A DNA stretch of 64,000 bases from Stenotrophomonas sp. Marseille-Q4652 (GTDB lineage: Bacteria; Pseudomonadota; Gammaproteobacteria; Xanthomonadales; Xanthomonadaceae). This document shows, piece by piece, positions 27,911 through 36,798 of this stretch (its first letter is position 1; the number at the start of each line of letters is the position of its first letter). Made by a program: the position numbers and the translations under genes. A model generated the notes under the pieces. That model was not told the origin of the DNA and did not search any database. It saw only the letters and a program-made list of their open reading frames with translations. Where the stretch lies: positions 682,001-746,000 of the forward strand of contig NZ_CAKAKE010000001.1 in the NCBI RefSeq assembly GCF_916618915.1. Reading direction: 5' to 3'.

Positions 27911-28342
27911 TCAGCGGAAATCCTGGTGGCAGGCGCGGCAGTCGGACTTCAACTGTTCATTGAGCCGGCCCAGTTCTGCGCAGTCGGCAGGCGGCGTGGC
28001 CAGGGCATCGTTGAGCGTGGCGCGGAACTGGCTGGCGTGCTGCTGGAAGCGTGCGTCATCGCGCAGGTCGGGGAACGCCAGGTCCATGTCGTTGCTGAGG
28101 GCGCGCAGGGTCTGCAGGCGTGGCAGCACGTCGGCACCGGCACAGCGGTTCTGCTCCTGGCTCTGGCGCAGCAGTTGCGACTGCCGACCCATGACGTGCA
28201 TCAGGCTTTCCGGGAACGGGTCGCGGCGTTCCTGGATGGCGCGCACGGCCATCACCGTCATCACCGCGCCGGCAATCAGGCCGACGACCAGGACAACGAG
28301 GTAACGCAGGGCAGCAGAAGGCGGACGCGGGGTATCGGACAT
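27911..28342 (-). CDS. Membrane-anchored cytochrome c-prime-like protein
   Basis: A 143-residue protein with one N-terminal membrane helix (YLVVLVVGLIAGAVMTVMA near 14-32), a helical domain, and a C-terminal heme-binding motif SDCRACHQDFR (CxxCH followed by FR), which is the c-prime layout. It should carry covalent heme in the periplasm and may bind NO or serve electron transfer. ATG 28342 is preferred because an upstream in-frame start only adds Pro-rich residues. Confidence 0.8.
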   Translation of the reverse strand: MSDTPRPPSAALRYLVVLVVGLIAGAVMTVMAVRAIQERRDPFPESLMHVMGRQSQLLRQSQEQNRCAGADVLPRLQTLRALSNDMDLAFPDLRDDARFQQHASQFRATLNDALATPPADCAELGRLNEQLKSDCRACHQDFR

Positions 28343-28431
28343 GTCGGGGCTCCGGGGACAGGGCGCAGATGGTACGACGCCGCCCACGCCATGGCCCAGC
28401 GCGACGGTGCGGCGCGCACTAAAATGTGCCG

Positions 28432-29262
28432 ATGAAGAAAGAACTGCGTGATCGCTTTGCCGGCATCGACCGGTTGTACGGGGCCGGTACGGTCGAACGC
28501 CTGGCCGGTTGCCGCGTCGCCGTGGTCGGCATGGGCGGTGTCGGCTCGTGGGTGGTGGAGGCGCTGGCGCGCTCGGCGGTCGGGCACCTGGCCCTGATCG
28601 ACGCCGACGACATCTGCGTCTCCAACACCAACCGGCAGTTGCCGGCGCTGGAAGGCCAGTATGGCCGCAACAAGGCCGTGGCCATGGCCGAGCGTTGCCG
28701 CGCGATCAACCCGCTGTGCGAGATCAGCGTGGTCGAATCGTTCCTGACCCCGGCCAACCAGGCCGAGCTGCTCGACCAGGGATTTGACCTGGTGATCGAC
28801 GCCTGTGACAGCTTCCGGGTCAAGGTCGAGGCGATTGCCTGGTGCCGCCGCCGCAAGCTGCCGATCCTCACGGTGGGCGCGGCAGGTGGCCGTACCGATC
28901 CGACCCAGGTCCGCATCCGCGATGTCTCGCGTACCGAACACGATGCAATGCTGGCGCTGATCCGCAAGAAGCTGCGCAGCGATTTCAACTTCCCGTCCAA
29001 TCCGAAGCGCTATTTCGGCGTACCGGCGGTGTACTCGCTGGAGAACGTCAAATATCCGCAGGCCGATGGCAGCGTCTGCGGCATCCGCCCGAATCTCGGC
29101 CCGGATGCGGCGCTGAGCCTGGACTGCGGTGCCGGCCTCGGCGCAGCCACGCATATCACCGGCGCGTTTGCCTTTGCTGCCGTCGGCAAGGCGCTGGAGA
29201 TGCTGCTCAAGCCCGGGATTGCGGAGAAGTCCGGGGAAGCGGCTGCCGCCGCCGCGGACTGA
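28432..29262 (+). CDS. tcdA: tRNA threonylcarbamoyladenosine dehydratase
   Basis: E1-like ATP enzyme closing the threonylcarbamoyl group of t6A37 into its cyclic form in ANN-decoding tRNAs. The 276-residue protein starts MKKELRDRFAGIDRLYG. It has the adenylation loop VAVVGMGGVGSWVVEALARS near 30, LIDADDICVSNTNRQ near 60, VIDACDSFRVK near 125, and VGAAGGRTDPTQV near 150. ATG 28432 is the start consistent with homologous N-termini. Confidence 0.93.
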   Translation: MKKELRDRFAGIDRLYGAGTVERLAGCRVAVVGMGGVGSWVVEALARSAVGHLALIDADDICVSNTNRQLPALEGQYGRNKAVAMAERCRAINPLCEISVVESFLTPANQAELLDQGFDLVIDACDSFRVKVEAIAWCRRRKLPILTVGAAGGRTDPTQVRIRDVSRTEHDAMLALIRKKLRSDFNFPSNPKRYFGVPAVYSLENVKYPQADGSVCGIRPNLGPDAALSLDCGAGLGAATHITGAFAFAAVGKALEMLLKPGIAEKSGEAAAAAAD

Positions 29263-29274
29263 GCGGACAAACCC

Positions 29275-30042
29275 TTACAGCGGCAGTCCGAACAGCTGCC
29301 GCGCGTTGTCGCTGGTGACCCGGGCAATTTCGTCGCGGGACTGCCCGCGCAGTTCGGCCACCGTGTCCAGGATGGTGGTCAGCCGCGCCGGCTCGTTGCG
29401 CTGGCCGCGAATGCCGGCATCGGGCTGGTCAGGGGCGTCGGTTTCCAGCAGCAGCTGCTCGAGCGGGATTTCGGTGACCAGCCGTCGCAGGCGGTTCGCC
29501 CGCGGGTAGGTCAGCGGCCCGCCCAGTCCGATGTGGAAGCCGAGCTGCCACAGTTGCTTCGCCTGTTCCGGGCTGCCGCCAAAGCTGTGCACCACGCCGC
29601 GCAGGTTGCCAACACGCTTGAGCGCAACGATGACTTCCTCCACTGCGCGGCGGGCGTGGATCACCAGCGGCAGGTGGAACTCGGCGGCCAGCCTCAGTTG
29701 TGCCTCGAACAGGAACTGCTGCCGCTCGCGGGCCAGCTCCTCGATGAAGAAGTCCAGCCCGCATTCGCCGATCGCGCAGGGGCGTTCGCGCTCGATCCAC
29801 TCGCGCAGTTCCTCCAGGTGCGCATCCTGGTGCTGGTCCAGGAACACCGGGTGCAGGCCGTAGGCCGGATGCAGGCCGGGATGCTGCTGGCATACCTCGC
29901 GCAGCTTCGGCCAGCTGGCCGCGGTGATCGCGGGCACCACCTGGGCGACCACCCCGGCGGCGACCGCGCGCTCCACAACTTCGTCGCGGTCCGGATCGAA
30001 CTCGCCTGCATCCATGTGGCAGTGGCTGTCGACCAGTTGCAT
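29275..30042 (-). CDS. TatD family metal-dependent hydrolase
   Basis: A 255-residue TIM-barrel hydrolase with the metal-binding sites of TatD nucleases: DSHCHMD at residue 5, GECGLDFF near 90, LPLVIHARRA near 125, VVHSFGG near 150, and LLLETDAPDQP near 200. Relatives are Mg-dependent 3'-5' exonucleases acting in DNA repair and RNA trimming. ATG 30042 overlaps the TGA of the upstream small membrane gene (TGATG), so the pair is coupled. Confidence 0.9.
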   Translation of the reverse strand: MQLVDSHCHMDAGEFDPDRDEVVERAVAAGVVAQVVPAITAASWPKLREVCQQHPGLHPAYGLHPVFLDQHQDAHLEELREWIERERPCAIGECGLDFFIEELARERQQFLFEAQLRLAAEFHLPLVIHARRAVEEVIVALKRVGNLRGVVHSFGGSPEQAKQLWQLGFHIGLGGPLTYPRANRLRRLVTEIPLEQLLLETDAPDQPDAGIRGQRNEPARLTTILDTVAELRGQSRDEIARVTSDNARQLFGLPL

Positions 30043-30260
30043 CAACGGCGAGGCGGCAGGACGGCGGGCGCCGGATCGCGGCGGGTCTTCCAGTTGGCGA
30101 GCAGCAGCGTACCCAGGCCCAGCAGGATCTCGTCCAGCATCGGGATTGGGTCCGGAATGAACAGCGTCAGTACGAACAACGCGGCGGTCAGCTTGAACAG
30201 GGTGGGGTAGCGAAGCCTGCGGGCCCACCCCATCAGTGGCAACAACATCGGGCTTGGCAT
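30042..30260 (-). CDS. Small membrane protein (DUF6116-like)
   Basis: A 72-residue protein: MPSPMLLPLMGWARRLRYPT, then a long hydrophobic region (FKLTAALFVLTLFIP, then IPMLDEILLGLGTLLLANW), and a basic Pro-rich tail. It resembles small proteins found beside tatD in Xanthomonadaceae. Function unknown. The one-base overlap with tatD marks a two-gene operon. Confidence 0.7.
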   Translation of the reverse strand: MPSPMLLPLMGWARRLRYPTLFKLTAALFVLTLFIPDPIPMLDEILLGLGTLLLANWKTRRDPAPAVLPPRR

Positions 30261-30416
30261 GGTGGTGTCCTCGGGGATTGCGAACGCTATCACGCAGATT
30301 ACTGAGATGCCGCGCAGCTTCTGCATACATGGCATTAACGGGGCGTGGATTTATTCAGCTTGGCCGTGCTGGAATGCCGCCTTGATGAATTGCGGCACTG
30401 TCCGCTGGAGCAGGCA

Positions 30417-31238
30417 ATGAAGAACAACACGACGACGATTCTGGTTGCCGCTGGTGCGCTGCTGGTGGGGGGCATTGCCACTGCGGCTTTCATGAGCAGC
30501 CGCGACAAGCCCGGTGATCTGGCTGGTGGCCCGAACCCGGTGCTGGACAGTTCGATGGTGGTCGACGATGCCGCATTGACCGACGCCCTGGCGGCCGGTG
30601 GCAAGCTCGAATATGCCGACGTGATCAAGGTCAACCCGGTGACCCAGAAGGAACCGCAGTACGCCACCGTGATCGGCAGCGAGCCGGTGCGCGAGACCAC
30701 CACCACCAACGTGCCGCGCGAGGTCTGCGAGGACGTGGTCGTGCAGGAGCGTCTGCCCGAGCGTGACGGCAACGTCGGTGGCACCGTGGCCGGTGCGGTC
30801 ATCGGTGGCCTGATCGGCAACCAGGTTGGCGGCGGCAACGGCAAGAAGGCGGCGACCGCGGCTGGCGCCGTGGCCGGCGGCGTGATTGGCAACCAGGTCG
30901 ACAAGCGCCATGTCGGTGGCCGCGTGGTCACCCGCACCGAGCGCCAGTGCCGTACCGAGAACGCGACGTCCGAGTCCTCGCGCGTGACCGGCTACAACGT
31001 CACCTACCGCAACGCCGATGGCACCACCGGCACCATGCGCATGGACAGCAAGCCGGGCAACCGCATCGCCATGGGCAAGACCGACAGCGTGATCGGCTAT
31101 GACGTCACCTACCGCTACGACGGCCAGGAAAAGACCGTGCGCCTGGACGACAAGCCGGCCAGCGACCGCCTGCCGGTGCTTGATGGCCAGCTGGTGACCA
31201 GCACCGCTGCCATCGATGCGGACGGCAGCCGGCAGTAA
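30417..31238 (+). CDS. Glycine-zipper 2TM domain protein
   Basis: A 273-residue envelope protein. An N-terminal membrane segment (TTILVAAGALLVGGIATAAF) is followed by an acidic region, the family element REVCEDVVVQ, and the paired glycine zippers GTVAGAVIGGLIGNQVGGGN and AGAVAGGVIGNQV. A C-terminal part has two similar strands pairs (YNVTYRNADGTTGTMRMD and YDVTYRYDGQEKTVRLD). The last two look like an internal repeat. GGAGCAGGCA before ATG 30417 supports the start. Confidence 0.85.
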   Translation: MKNNTTTILVAAGALLVGGIATAAFMSSRDKPGDLAGGPNPVLDSSMVVDDAALTDALAAGGKLEYADVIKVNPVTQKEPQYATVIGSEPVRETTTTNVPREVCEDVVVQERLPERDGNVGGTVAGAVIGGLIGNQVGGGNGKKAATAAGAVAGGVIGNQVDKRHVGGRVVTRTERQCRTENATSESSRVTGYNVTYRNADGTTGTMRMDSKPGNRIAMGKTDSVIGYDVTYRYDGQEKTVRLDDKPASDRLPVLDGQLVTSTAAIDADGSRQ

Positions 31239-31259
31239 CTCCCCGCGTTGCAGTGATTG

Positions 31260-31288
31260 AAAAAGGCCGGCACATGCCGGCCTTTTTC
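31260..31288 (+). terminator. Rho-independent terminator
   Basis: A perfect 13-bp stem AAAAAGGCCGGCA / TGCCGGCCTTTTT with a two-base gap, so the real loop opens inside the stem. T-run included. It ends the glycine-zipper gene. Confidence 0.9.
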
Positions 31289-31417
31289 CTGTGCGGGTGC
31301 CGATCGCCAGGCGTGCCGGGGAGCGGCGGCGCGGAGCCGGGCAATGCTGCGACCGCACTTTCAAAAGCCCGGCAACTGCGATGAGATGGCCCGGCCCTGG
31401 CTGCCGGAGTCCCGAGG

Positions 31418-32077
31418 ATGTCCTCCACTGTCGCGCCCCTGACCGTGCATGGCATGTCCGCCTCGGGCAACTGCCACAAGGTGCGCCTGCTGCTGGAGCA
31501 GCTGGGTACCCGCTATGCCTGGGTCGAGGTGGACGTGCCGGGCGGACAGACCCGCACGCCGCAGTTCCTTGCCCTCAATCCCAATGGCCGGGTGCCGGTG
31601 CTGCAGCGCCGGGACGGCCGCGTGCTCACCGAGTCCAACGCGATCCTGTACTGGCTGGCGGAAGGTACGCCGTATCTCCCGACCGATGGCTCGCAGCGCG
31701 CGCAGGCACTGGGCTGGATGTTCTTCGAACAGTATTCGCACGAGCCGTGCATCGCGGTGGCCCGCTTCTTCTGCGGCTGGACCGGGCTGGATTCATCGCG
31801 TCGCGCCGAGCTGCCACGCTTGCGCGAACGCGGCCACCAGGCGCTGGCGGTGATGGAGCAGCACCTCGCCCGGCACGACTGGTTTACCGGGCCCGCCTAC
31901 GGCATCGCCGACATCGCGCTGCACGCCTATACCGCCGTCGCCCACCACGGTGGCATTGCGCTGGACGACGACTCCTCGATCCGCGCGTGGCTGCAGCGCG
32001 TCGGGCAGACGGCAGGTTTCGTACCCATGCCCCAGCCCGATGCACGCGTACTGGAGCGCATCGGCCGATCCAGTTGA
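31418..32077 (+). CDS. Glutathione S-transferase family protein
   Basis: A 219-residue cytosolic GST. Domain 1 has MSASGNCHKVRLLLEQLG near 13 (Ser/Asn/Cys at the glutathione site), LNPNGRVPVLQRRDG near 53 and LTESNAILYWLAEG near 69. Domain 2 has DWFTGPAYGIADIALHAY near 155. It is the third GST in the window, and none is a close copy of another. Substrate unknown. Confidence 0.9.
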   Translation: MSSTVAPLTVHGMSASGNCHKVRLLLEQLGTRYAWVEVDVPGGQTRTPQFLALNPNGRVPVLQRRDGRVLTESNAILYWLAEGTPYLPTDGSQRAQALGWMFFEQYSHEPCIAVARFFCGWTGLDSSRRAELPRLRERGHQALAVMEQHLARHDWFTGPAYGIADIALHAYTAVAHHGGIALDDDSSIRAWLQRVGQTAGFVPMPQPDARVLERIGRSS

Positions 32078-32118
32078 CCCCTTAGATCCGGTTCTGAGCC
32101 GACAGGAGCCCTGACTGC

Positions 32119-34386
32119 ATGTTTGCCGAAGTGCCCACTCCGATTCCCGCCCGCATGAAGGGCCTGAACCGGGCCGAGATCTGCGATGCCAACTTCATTG
32201 AATTCGTCCGTCACTGGCGCGGCCCCTTGGCCGCGCCACCGGCCAGCGGCGCCGTGCAACCCGGCAGCGCGCTGGATGCGGCCAGCCTGCTGGAGCTGTT
32301 CGAGTCGCAGCTGATCAGCCGTCACCTGGACCTGATGGCGCGGGTGCTGCGGGTACAGAACAAGGTCTTCTACACGATCGGCAGCAGTGGCCACGAGGGC
32401 AACGCGATGGTCGCGCGCCTGACCCGGCACACCGATCCGGCACTGCTGCATTACAGAAGCGGCGGCTTCATGGCCGAACGCTTCCGCAAGCTGCCGGGGA
32501 TGGACCCGGTAATGGATTCGGCCCTGTCCTTTGCGGCCAGCCGCGAGGACCCGGCCAGCGGCGGGCGGCACAAGGTGTGGGGCAGCAGGCCGTTGTGGGT
32601 GCTGCCGCAGACCTCGACCATCGCCTCGCACCTGCCCAAGGCGCTGGGCACCGCGCTCGCGCTGGAGGCCGGGCGCCGGCTGGGGCAGCCGCTGCCGGTC
32701 CCCGGGGACAGCATCGTGATCTGTTCCTTCGGCGATGCCTCGGCCAATCACGCCACCGCGCAGACCGCGTTCAACACGGCGGCCTGGAGCAGCTATCAGA
32801 AGCTGCCGGCGCCGGTGCTGTTCGTCTGCGAGGACAACGGCATCGGCATCTCGGTCAGGACGCCGCCGGGCTGGATTGCCGACAGCTTCCGCCATCGCCC
32901 GGGGCTGGATTACTTCGCTGCCGACGGTCTCGACCTGCCCACGGGCTACGGGCAGGTGCAGCAGGCGGTGGAGCACTGCCGCCGGACCCGGCGGCCGACC
33001 TTCCTGCACCTGCGCACCACGCGGCTGATGGGTCACGCCGGTACCGATTTCGAGGTCGAGTGGCGGCCGCTGGAGGAGCTGTGCGCGGCGGAAGCCGCTG
33101 ACCCGCTGCTGCGCTCGGCTGCGCTGGTAATGGAGGCCGGGTTGCTGGACCGTGAGGGCGTGCTCGAGCTGTACGAGCGCACCCGCCAGCGCTGCTTTGC
33201 CGCCGCCGAGGATGCCGATCGCCGTCCGCGCCTGCAGTGGCTGGAAGAAGTGGTCGCACCGCTGGCGCCGTACAATGCCGAGGCGGTGCGGGTTGAAGCC
33301 CGGCGGACGGACTTCGAGGAAAAGCGCCAGCAGGTCTGGGGCGAGGCGCTGCCCGAGAACCAGCCGCCGCGGCACCTGGCCATCCAGATCAACCAGGGCC
33401 TGCACGAGCTGCTGTGCAAGTACGGCAACACCGTCCTGTTCGGCGAGGACGTGGCGCAGAAGGGTGGGGTGTACACGCTGACCAAGGGGCTGCTGAAGGC
33501 CTTCGGTCCGCGCCGGGTGTTCAACACCCTGCTGGACGAGACCATGATCCTTGGCCTGGCCCAGGGCTTTGCCAACATGGGGATGCTGCCCATCCCGGAA
33601 ATCCAGTACCTGGCCTACCTGCACAACGCCGCCGACCAGCTCCGCGGCGAGGCCTGCTCGCTGCAGTTCTTCTCCAACGACCAGTTCCGCAACCCGATGC
33701 TGGTGCGCATCGCCGGGCTCGGCTACCAGAAGGGCTTTGGCGGGCACTTCCACAACGACAACTCCATCGCCGCGCTGCGCGACATTCCCGGCCTGGTGGT
33801 CGGCTGCCCGTCGCGTGGCGACGATGCGGTCGGCATGCTGCGCACGCTGGCAGCGCTGGCCCGGGTGGATGGCCGGGTATGCGTGTTCCTGGAGCCGATT
33901 GCGCTGTACATGACCAAGGACCTGCATGCGCCAGGCGATGGCGGCTGGCTGTTTCCGTATCCGGCGCCGGGGCAGGCGGTTGAGCTGGGCGAGGGCCGCA
34001 TCTATGGCGAAGGCCAGGACCTGGTGGTATTCACCTATGGCAATGGCGTGCCCATGAGCCTGCGCGCGGCCCGGCGGATCGGGCAGGCCCACGGCTGGCA
34101 GGTGCGCGTGGTCGACCTGCGCTGGCTGGTCCCGCTCAATGCGGACTGGATTGCCGGGCAGGCGGCCGGTGCGCGGCGCATCCTCGTGGTCGACGAGGGC
34201 CGGCGCAGTGCCGGGGTGGGCGAGGGCGTGATCACCGCGCTGGTCGAGGCGGGCCTGGGCGGCGTGCCGCTACGGCGGGTGGTCGGTGCCGACACCTACA
34301 CGCCGCTGGCCGGAGCCGCGCAGCTGGTGCTGCCGGCCGAGGACGACGTGGTCGCCGCGGCGGCGGAACTGGCGCCCGCACGCTGA
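32119..34386 (+). CDS. Fused E1 alpha/beta thiamine-diphosphate dehydrogenase
   Basis: A 755-residue protein joining both E1 subunits of a 2-oxoacid dehydrogenase. Residues 55-370 are alpha-like (FYTIGSSGHEGNAMVA, the ThDP motif FGDASANHATAQTAFN near 205, and CEDNGIGISV). Residues 415-750 are beta-like (VLFGEDVAQKGGVYTLTKGL, LDETMILGLAQGFANMG, GNGVPMSLRAA and LRWLVPLN). It resembles branched-chain or pyruvate E1 of the alpha2beta2 class. The true substrate is unknown, and no E2 or E3 gene is nearby. AGGAG at 32102-32106 precedes ATG 32119 by a longish gap. Confidence 0.85.
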   Translation: MFAEVPTPIPARMKGLNRAEICDANFIEFVRHWRGPLAAPPASGAVQPGSALDAASLLELFESQLISRHLDLMARVLRVQNKVFYTIGSSGHEGNAMVARLTRHTDPALLHYRSGGFMAERFRKLPGMDPVMDSALSFAASREDPASGGRHKVWGSRPLWVLPQTSTIASHLPKALGTALALEAGRRLGQPLPVPGDSIVICSFGDASANHATAQTAFNTAAWSSYQKLPAPVLFVCEDNGIGISVRTPPGWIADSFRHRPGLDYFAADGLDLPTGYGQVQQAVEHCRRTRRPTFLHLRTTRLMGHAGTDFEVEWRPLEELCAAEAADPLLRSAALVMEAGLLDREGVLELYERTRQRCFAAAEDADRRPRLQWLEEVVAPLAPYNAEAVRVEARRTDFEEKRQQVWGEALPENQPPRHLAIQINQGLHELLCKYGNTVLFGEDVAQKGGVYTLTKGLLKAFGPRRVFNTLLDETMILGLAQGFANMGMLPIPEIQYLAYLHNAADQLRGEACSLQFFSNDQFRNPMLVRIAGLGYQKGFGGHFHNDNSIAALRDIPGLVVGCPSRGDDAVGMLRTLAALARVDGRVCVFLEPIALYMTKDLHAPGDGGWLFPYPAPGQAVELGEGRIYGEGQDLVVFTYGNGVPMSLRAARRIGQAHGWQVRVVDLRWLVPLNADWIAGQAAGARRILVVDEGRRSAGVGEGVITALVEAGLGGVPLRRVVGADTYTPLAGAAQLVLPAEDDVVAAAAELAPAR

Positions 34387-34452
34387 GCCTTCACCGCTGT
34401 CGAATGGCTGCCCGCTTAGGGTGGGTAGGTCTTTCATCCAGGAGCAATGCCA

Positions 34453-35004
34453 ATGGCCGGATACCGGATCGCTGTCTTCGTCGGCAGCCTGCGCAAGGAG
34501 TCCATCAACCGCCAGCTCGCCCGGGCGCTGGAGAAGCTGGCCGGCGACCGCGCCAGCTTCGAATACGTGCAGATCGGCGACCTGCCGCTGTACAACCAGG
34601 ACCATGACGGCAACTACCCGGCCGAGGGCAAGCGCCTGAAGGAGCAGGTCCGCCAGGCCGACGCGGTGCTGTTCGTGACCCCCGAATACAACCGCTCGGT
34701 GCCCGGCGTGCTGAAGAACGCCATCGACCTTGGTTCGCGCCCCTATGGCGACAGCGCCTTTGCCGGCAAGCCGGCGGCGGTGGCCGGTGCCTCGATCGGT
34801 GCCATCGGCAGTGCGCTGGCCCAGCAGCACCTGCGCAACATCCTGTCCTACCTGGACATCAAGGTGTTGCCGCAGCCGGAGGTCTTCGTCCATTTCAAGG
34901 AGGGCCTGGTCGACGCCGAGGGCAATGTCCAGAACGAGGGCACCCGCAAGTTCCTGCAGGACTTCACCGACCGCTTCCTGTCCTGGATTGAAAGCCAGCG
35001 CTGA
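34453..35004 (+). CDS. NADPH-dependent FMN reductase
   Basis: A 183-residue flavodoxin-fold quinone/FMN reductase of the ChrR/YieF type. It has the FMN phosphate loop VFVGSLRKESINRQLA near residue 8, the flavin-ring segment FVTPEYNRSVPGVLKNAID near 75, and GKPAAVAGASIGAIGSALA near 110. It reduces quinones, chromate or flavins with NAD(P)H. GGAG at 34441-34444 is two bases from ATG 34447 but eight from ATG 34453, so 34453 is the better start. Confidence 0.9.
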   Translation: MAGYRIAVFVGSLRKESINRQLARALEKLAGDRASFEYVQIGDLPLYNQDHDGNYPAEGKRLKEQVRQADAVLFVTPEYNRSVPGVLKNAIDLGSRPYGDSAFAGKPAAVAGASIGAIGSALAQQHLRNILSYLDIKVLPQPEVFVHFKEGLVDAEGNVQNEGTRKFLQDFTDRFLSWIESQR

Positions 35005-35034
35005 GCGCCCCGTCCGCTGGGACGGCGGCTCTCC

Positions 35035-35073
35035 TATAATCTCGCGCCCGGTGCTGCAGCGGTGCCGGGCGCG
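35035..35073 (+). promoter_or_regulatory. Promoter -10 box and leader hairpin of dnaB
   Basis: A perfect TATAAT lies at 35035-35040 without a clear -35. It is followed at once by a 9-bp inverted repeat (CGCGCCCGG at 35043-35051, CCGGGCGCG at 35065-35073), which would form a hairpin at the very 5' end of the transcript. The leader to ATG 35217 would be about 170 bases. Confidence 0.5.
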
Positions 35074-35131
35074 CAGCATGTCCCCGAGCGGGATCCCGGA
35101 CGGCGTCGGTCTGTACCGGGTTGCCAACCGC

Positions 35132-35140
35132 TTATCCACA
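35132..35140 (+). promoter_or_regulatory. DnaA box in the dnaB leader
   Basis: TTATCCACA is an exact match to the high-affinity DnaA-binding 9-mer, located between the likely promoter and the start of dnaB. It is single, so it is not an origin. Confidence 0.6.
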
Positions 35141-35216
35141 GGTTTGTCCCTAACCCTGGGGGCCGCTGCGTGCCTACCATGGCCGACGTTTTCTTGAACG
35201 CAGGAAGTACCCCCGC

Positions 35217-36632
35217 ATGTCCGCCCGAACCGGTTTCCGTTCCGACCGCAGCGACCACTCCGAACGCAACGAGCATCGCGTCGACCAGTTGCGCGTGCCG
35301 CCGCATTCGGTGGAAGCCGAGCAGGCGGTGCTGGGCGGTTTGATGCTGGCGCCGCAGGCCTTCGACCAGGTCAACGAGCAGCTCACCGAGAAGGACTTCT
35401 ACCGCCGCGACCACCAGCTGATCTACCGCGCCATCCGCGAGCTGGCCGAGCGCGACCGTCCGTTCGATGCGGTGACCCTGGGCGAGTGGTTCGAGTCGCA
35501 GGGCAAGATGGAGCTCGTCGGCCATGGCGCCTACCTGATTGAACTGGCCAGCACCACGCCTTCGGCGGCCAACATCAGCGCCTACGCCGAAATCGTCCGC
35601 GACAAGGCGGTGCTGCGGCAGCTGATCCAGGTCGGCACCGACATCGTCAACGACGGCTTCCAGCCCGAGGGTCGCGACAGCTCGGAACTGCTGGCATCGG
35701 CGGAGAAGTCGGTGTTCGCCATCGCCGAGCAGGGCGCGCGCGGCCGCACCGACTTCGTGGCCATGCCCGGCGCGCTGAAGGATGCCTTCGAGGAGCTACG
35801 CAACCGCTTCGAAAACGGCGGCAACATCACCGGCCTGCCGACCGGCTACAACGAATTCGATGCGATGACGGCCGGCCTGCAGCCGACCGACCTGATCATC
35901 CTGGCCGCGCGTCCGGCCATGGGCAAGACGACGTTCGCGCTGAACATCGCCGAATACGCCGCGATCAAGTCCAAGAAGGGCGTGGCGGTGTTCTCGATGG
36001 AAATGTCCGCCTCGCAGCTGGCGATGCGCCTGATCTCCTCCAACGGCCGCATCAATGCCCAGCGCCTGCGTACCGGCCAGCTCGAGGACGAGGACTGGGC
36101 GCGCGTGACCGGCGCGATCAAGATGCTCAAGGAAACCAAGATCTTCATCGACGACACGCCCGGCGTGTCGCCGGAAGTACTGCGCTCCAAGTGCCGCCGC
36201 CTCAAGCGCGAGCATGACCTGGGCCTGATCGTGATCGACTACCTTCAGCTGATGAGCGTGCCGGGCAACAGCGAGAACCGTGCCACCGAGATCTCGGAGA
36301 TCAGCCGTTCGCTCAAGGGCCTGGCCAAGGAGCTCAACGTGCCGGTAATCGCGCTGTCCCAGCTCAACCGCTCGCTGGAAACACGTACCGACAAGCGCCC
36401 GGTGATGGCCGACCTTCGCGAATCCGGCGCTATCGAGCAGGACGCGGACATGATCGTCTTCATCTACCGCGACGATTACTACAACAAGGAAAATTCGCCG
36501 GACAAGGGCCTGGCCGAGATCATCATCGGCAAGCACCGTGGTGGCCCGACCGGCTCGTGCAAGCTGAAGTTCTTCGGCGAGTACACCCGCTTCGACAACC
36601 TGGCCCACGACTCGGTCGGCGCGTTCGAATAA
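35217..36632 (+). CDS. dnaB: Replicative DNA helicase DnaB
   Basis: Hexameric 5'-3' helicase of the replication fork. The 471-residue protein has the N-terminal primase-binding domain (RVPPHSVEAEQAVLGGLML near residue 26) and a linker. The RecA-like motor follows, with Walker A AARPAMGKTTFA near 236, FSMEMSASQLAMRLI, Walker B LGLIVIDYLQLM near 340, ALSQLNRSLE, and DLRESGAIEQDADM near 400. GCAGGAAGTACCCCCGC precedes ATG 35217. No intein is present. A DnaA box lies in the leader. Confidence 0.96.
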   Translation: MSARTGFRSDRSDHSERNEHRVDQLRVPPHSVEAEQAVLGGLMLAPQAFDQVNEQLTEKDFYRRDHQLIYRAIRELAERDRPFDAVTLGEWFESQGKMELVGHGAYLIELASTTPSAANISAYAEIVRDKAVLRQLIQVGTDIVNDGFQPEGRDSSELLASAEKSVFAIAEQGARGRTDFVAMPGALKDAFEELRNRFENGGNITGLPTGYNEFDAMTAGLQPTDLIILAARPAMGKTTFALNIAEYAAIKSKKGVAVFSMEMSASQLAMRLISSNGRINAQRLRTGQLEDEDWARVTGAIKMLKETKIFIDDTPGVSPEVLRSKCRRLKREHDLGLIVIDYLQLMSVPGNSENRATEISEISRSLKGLAKELNVPVIALSQLNRSLETRTDKRPVMADLRESGAIEQDADMIVFIYRDDYYNKENSPDKGLAEIIIGKHRGGPTGSCKLKFFGEYTRFDNLAHDSVGAFE

Positions 36633-36640
36633 GCCGTCAC

Positions 36641-36661
36641 GCGGCAGCGCAAGGCTGCCGC
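36641..36661 (+). terminator. Hairpin after dnaB
   Basis: A perfect 8-bp stem GCGGCAGC / GCTGCCGC with a GCAAG loop, nine bases after the dnaB stop. It has no T-run, so it may stabilise or end the message with help from Rho. Confidence 0.4.
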
Positions 36662-36798
36662 GGCACCGCGCATCGTCCAGTGCGTGCGCATGGACGCACG
36701 CCGCACAACGGTTTGATCCATCCGTGGAGTGGGGTTGTTGACCGGCCATGACGGGGACGGGCGCTACCATCGCCGGTCAGACCCAACCCGTGATCGCA

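Noticed and set aside
35132..35140. Replication origin near dnaB
   Set aside because: Only one DnaA box is present, with no AT-rich region and no dnaA, dnaN or gyrB nearby.
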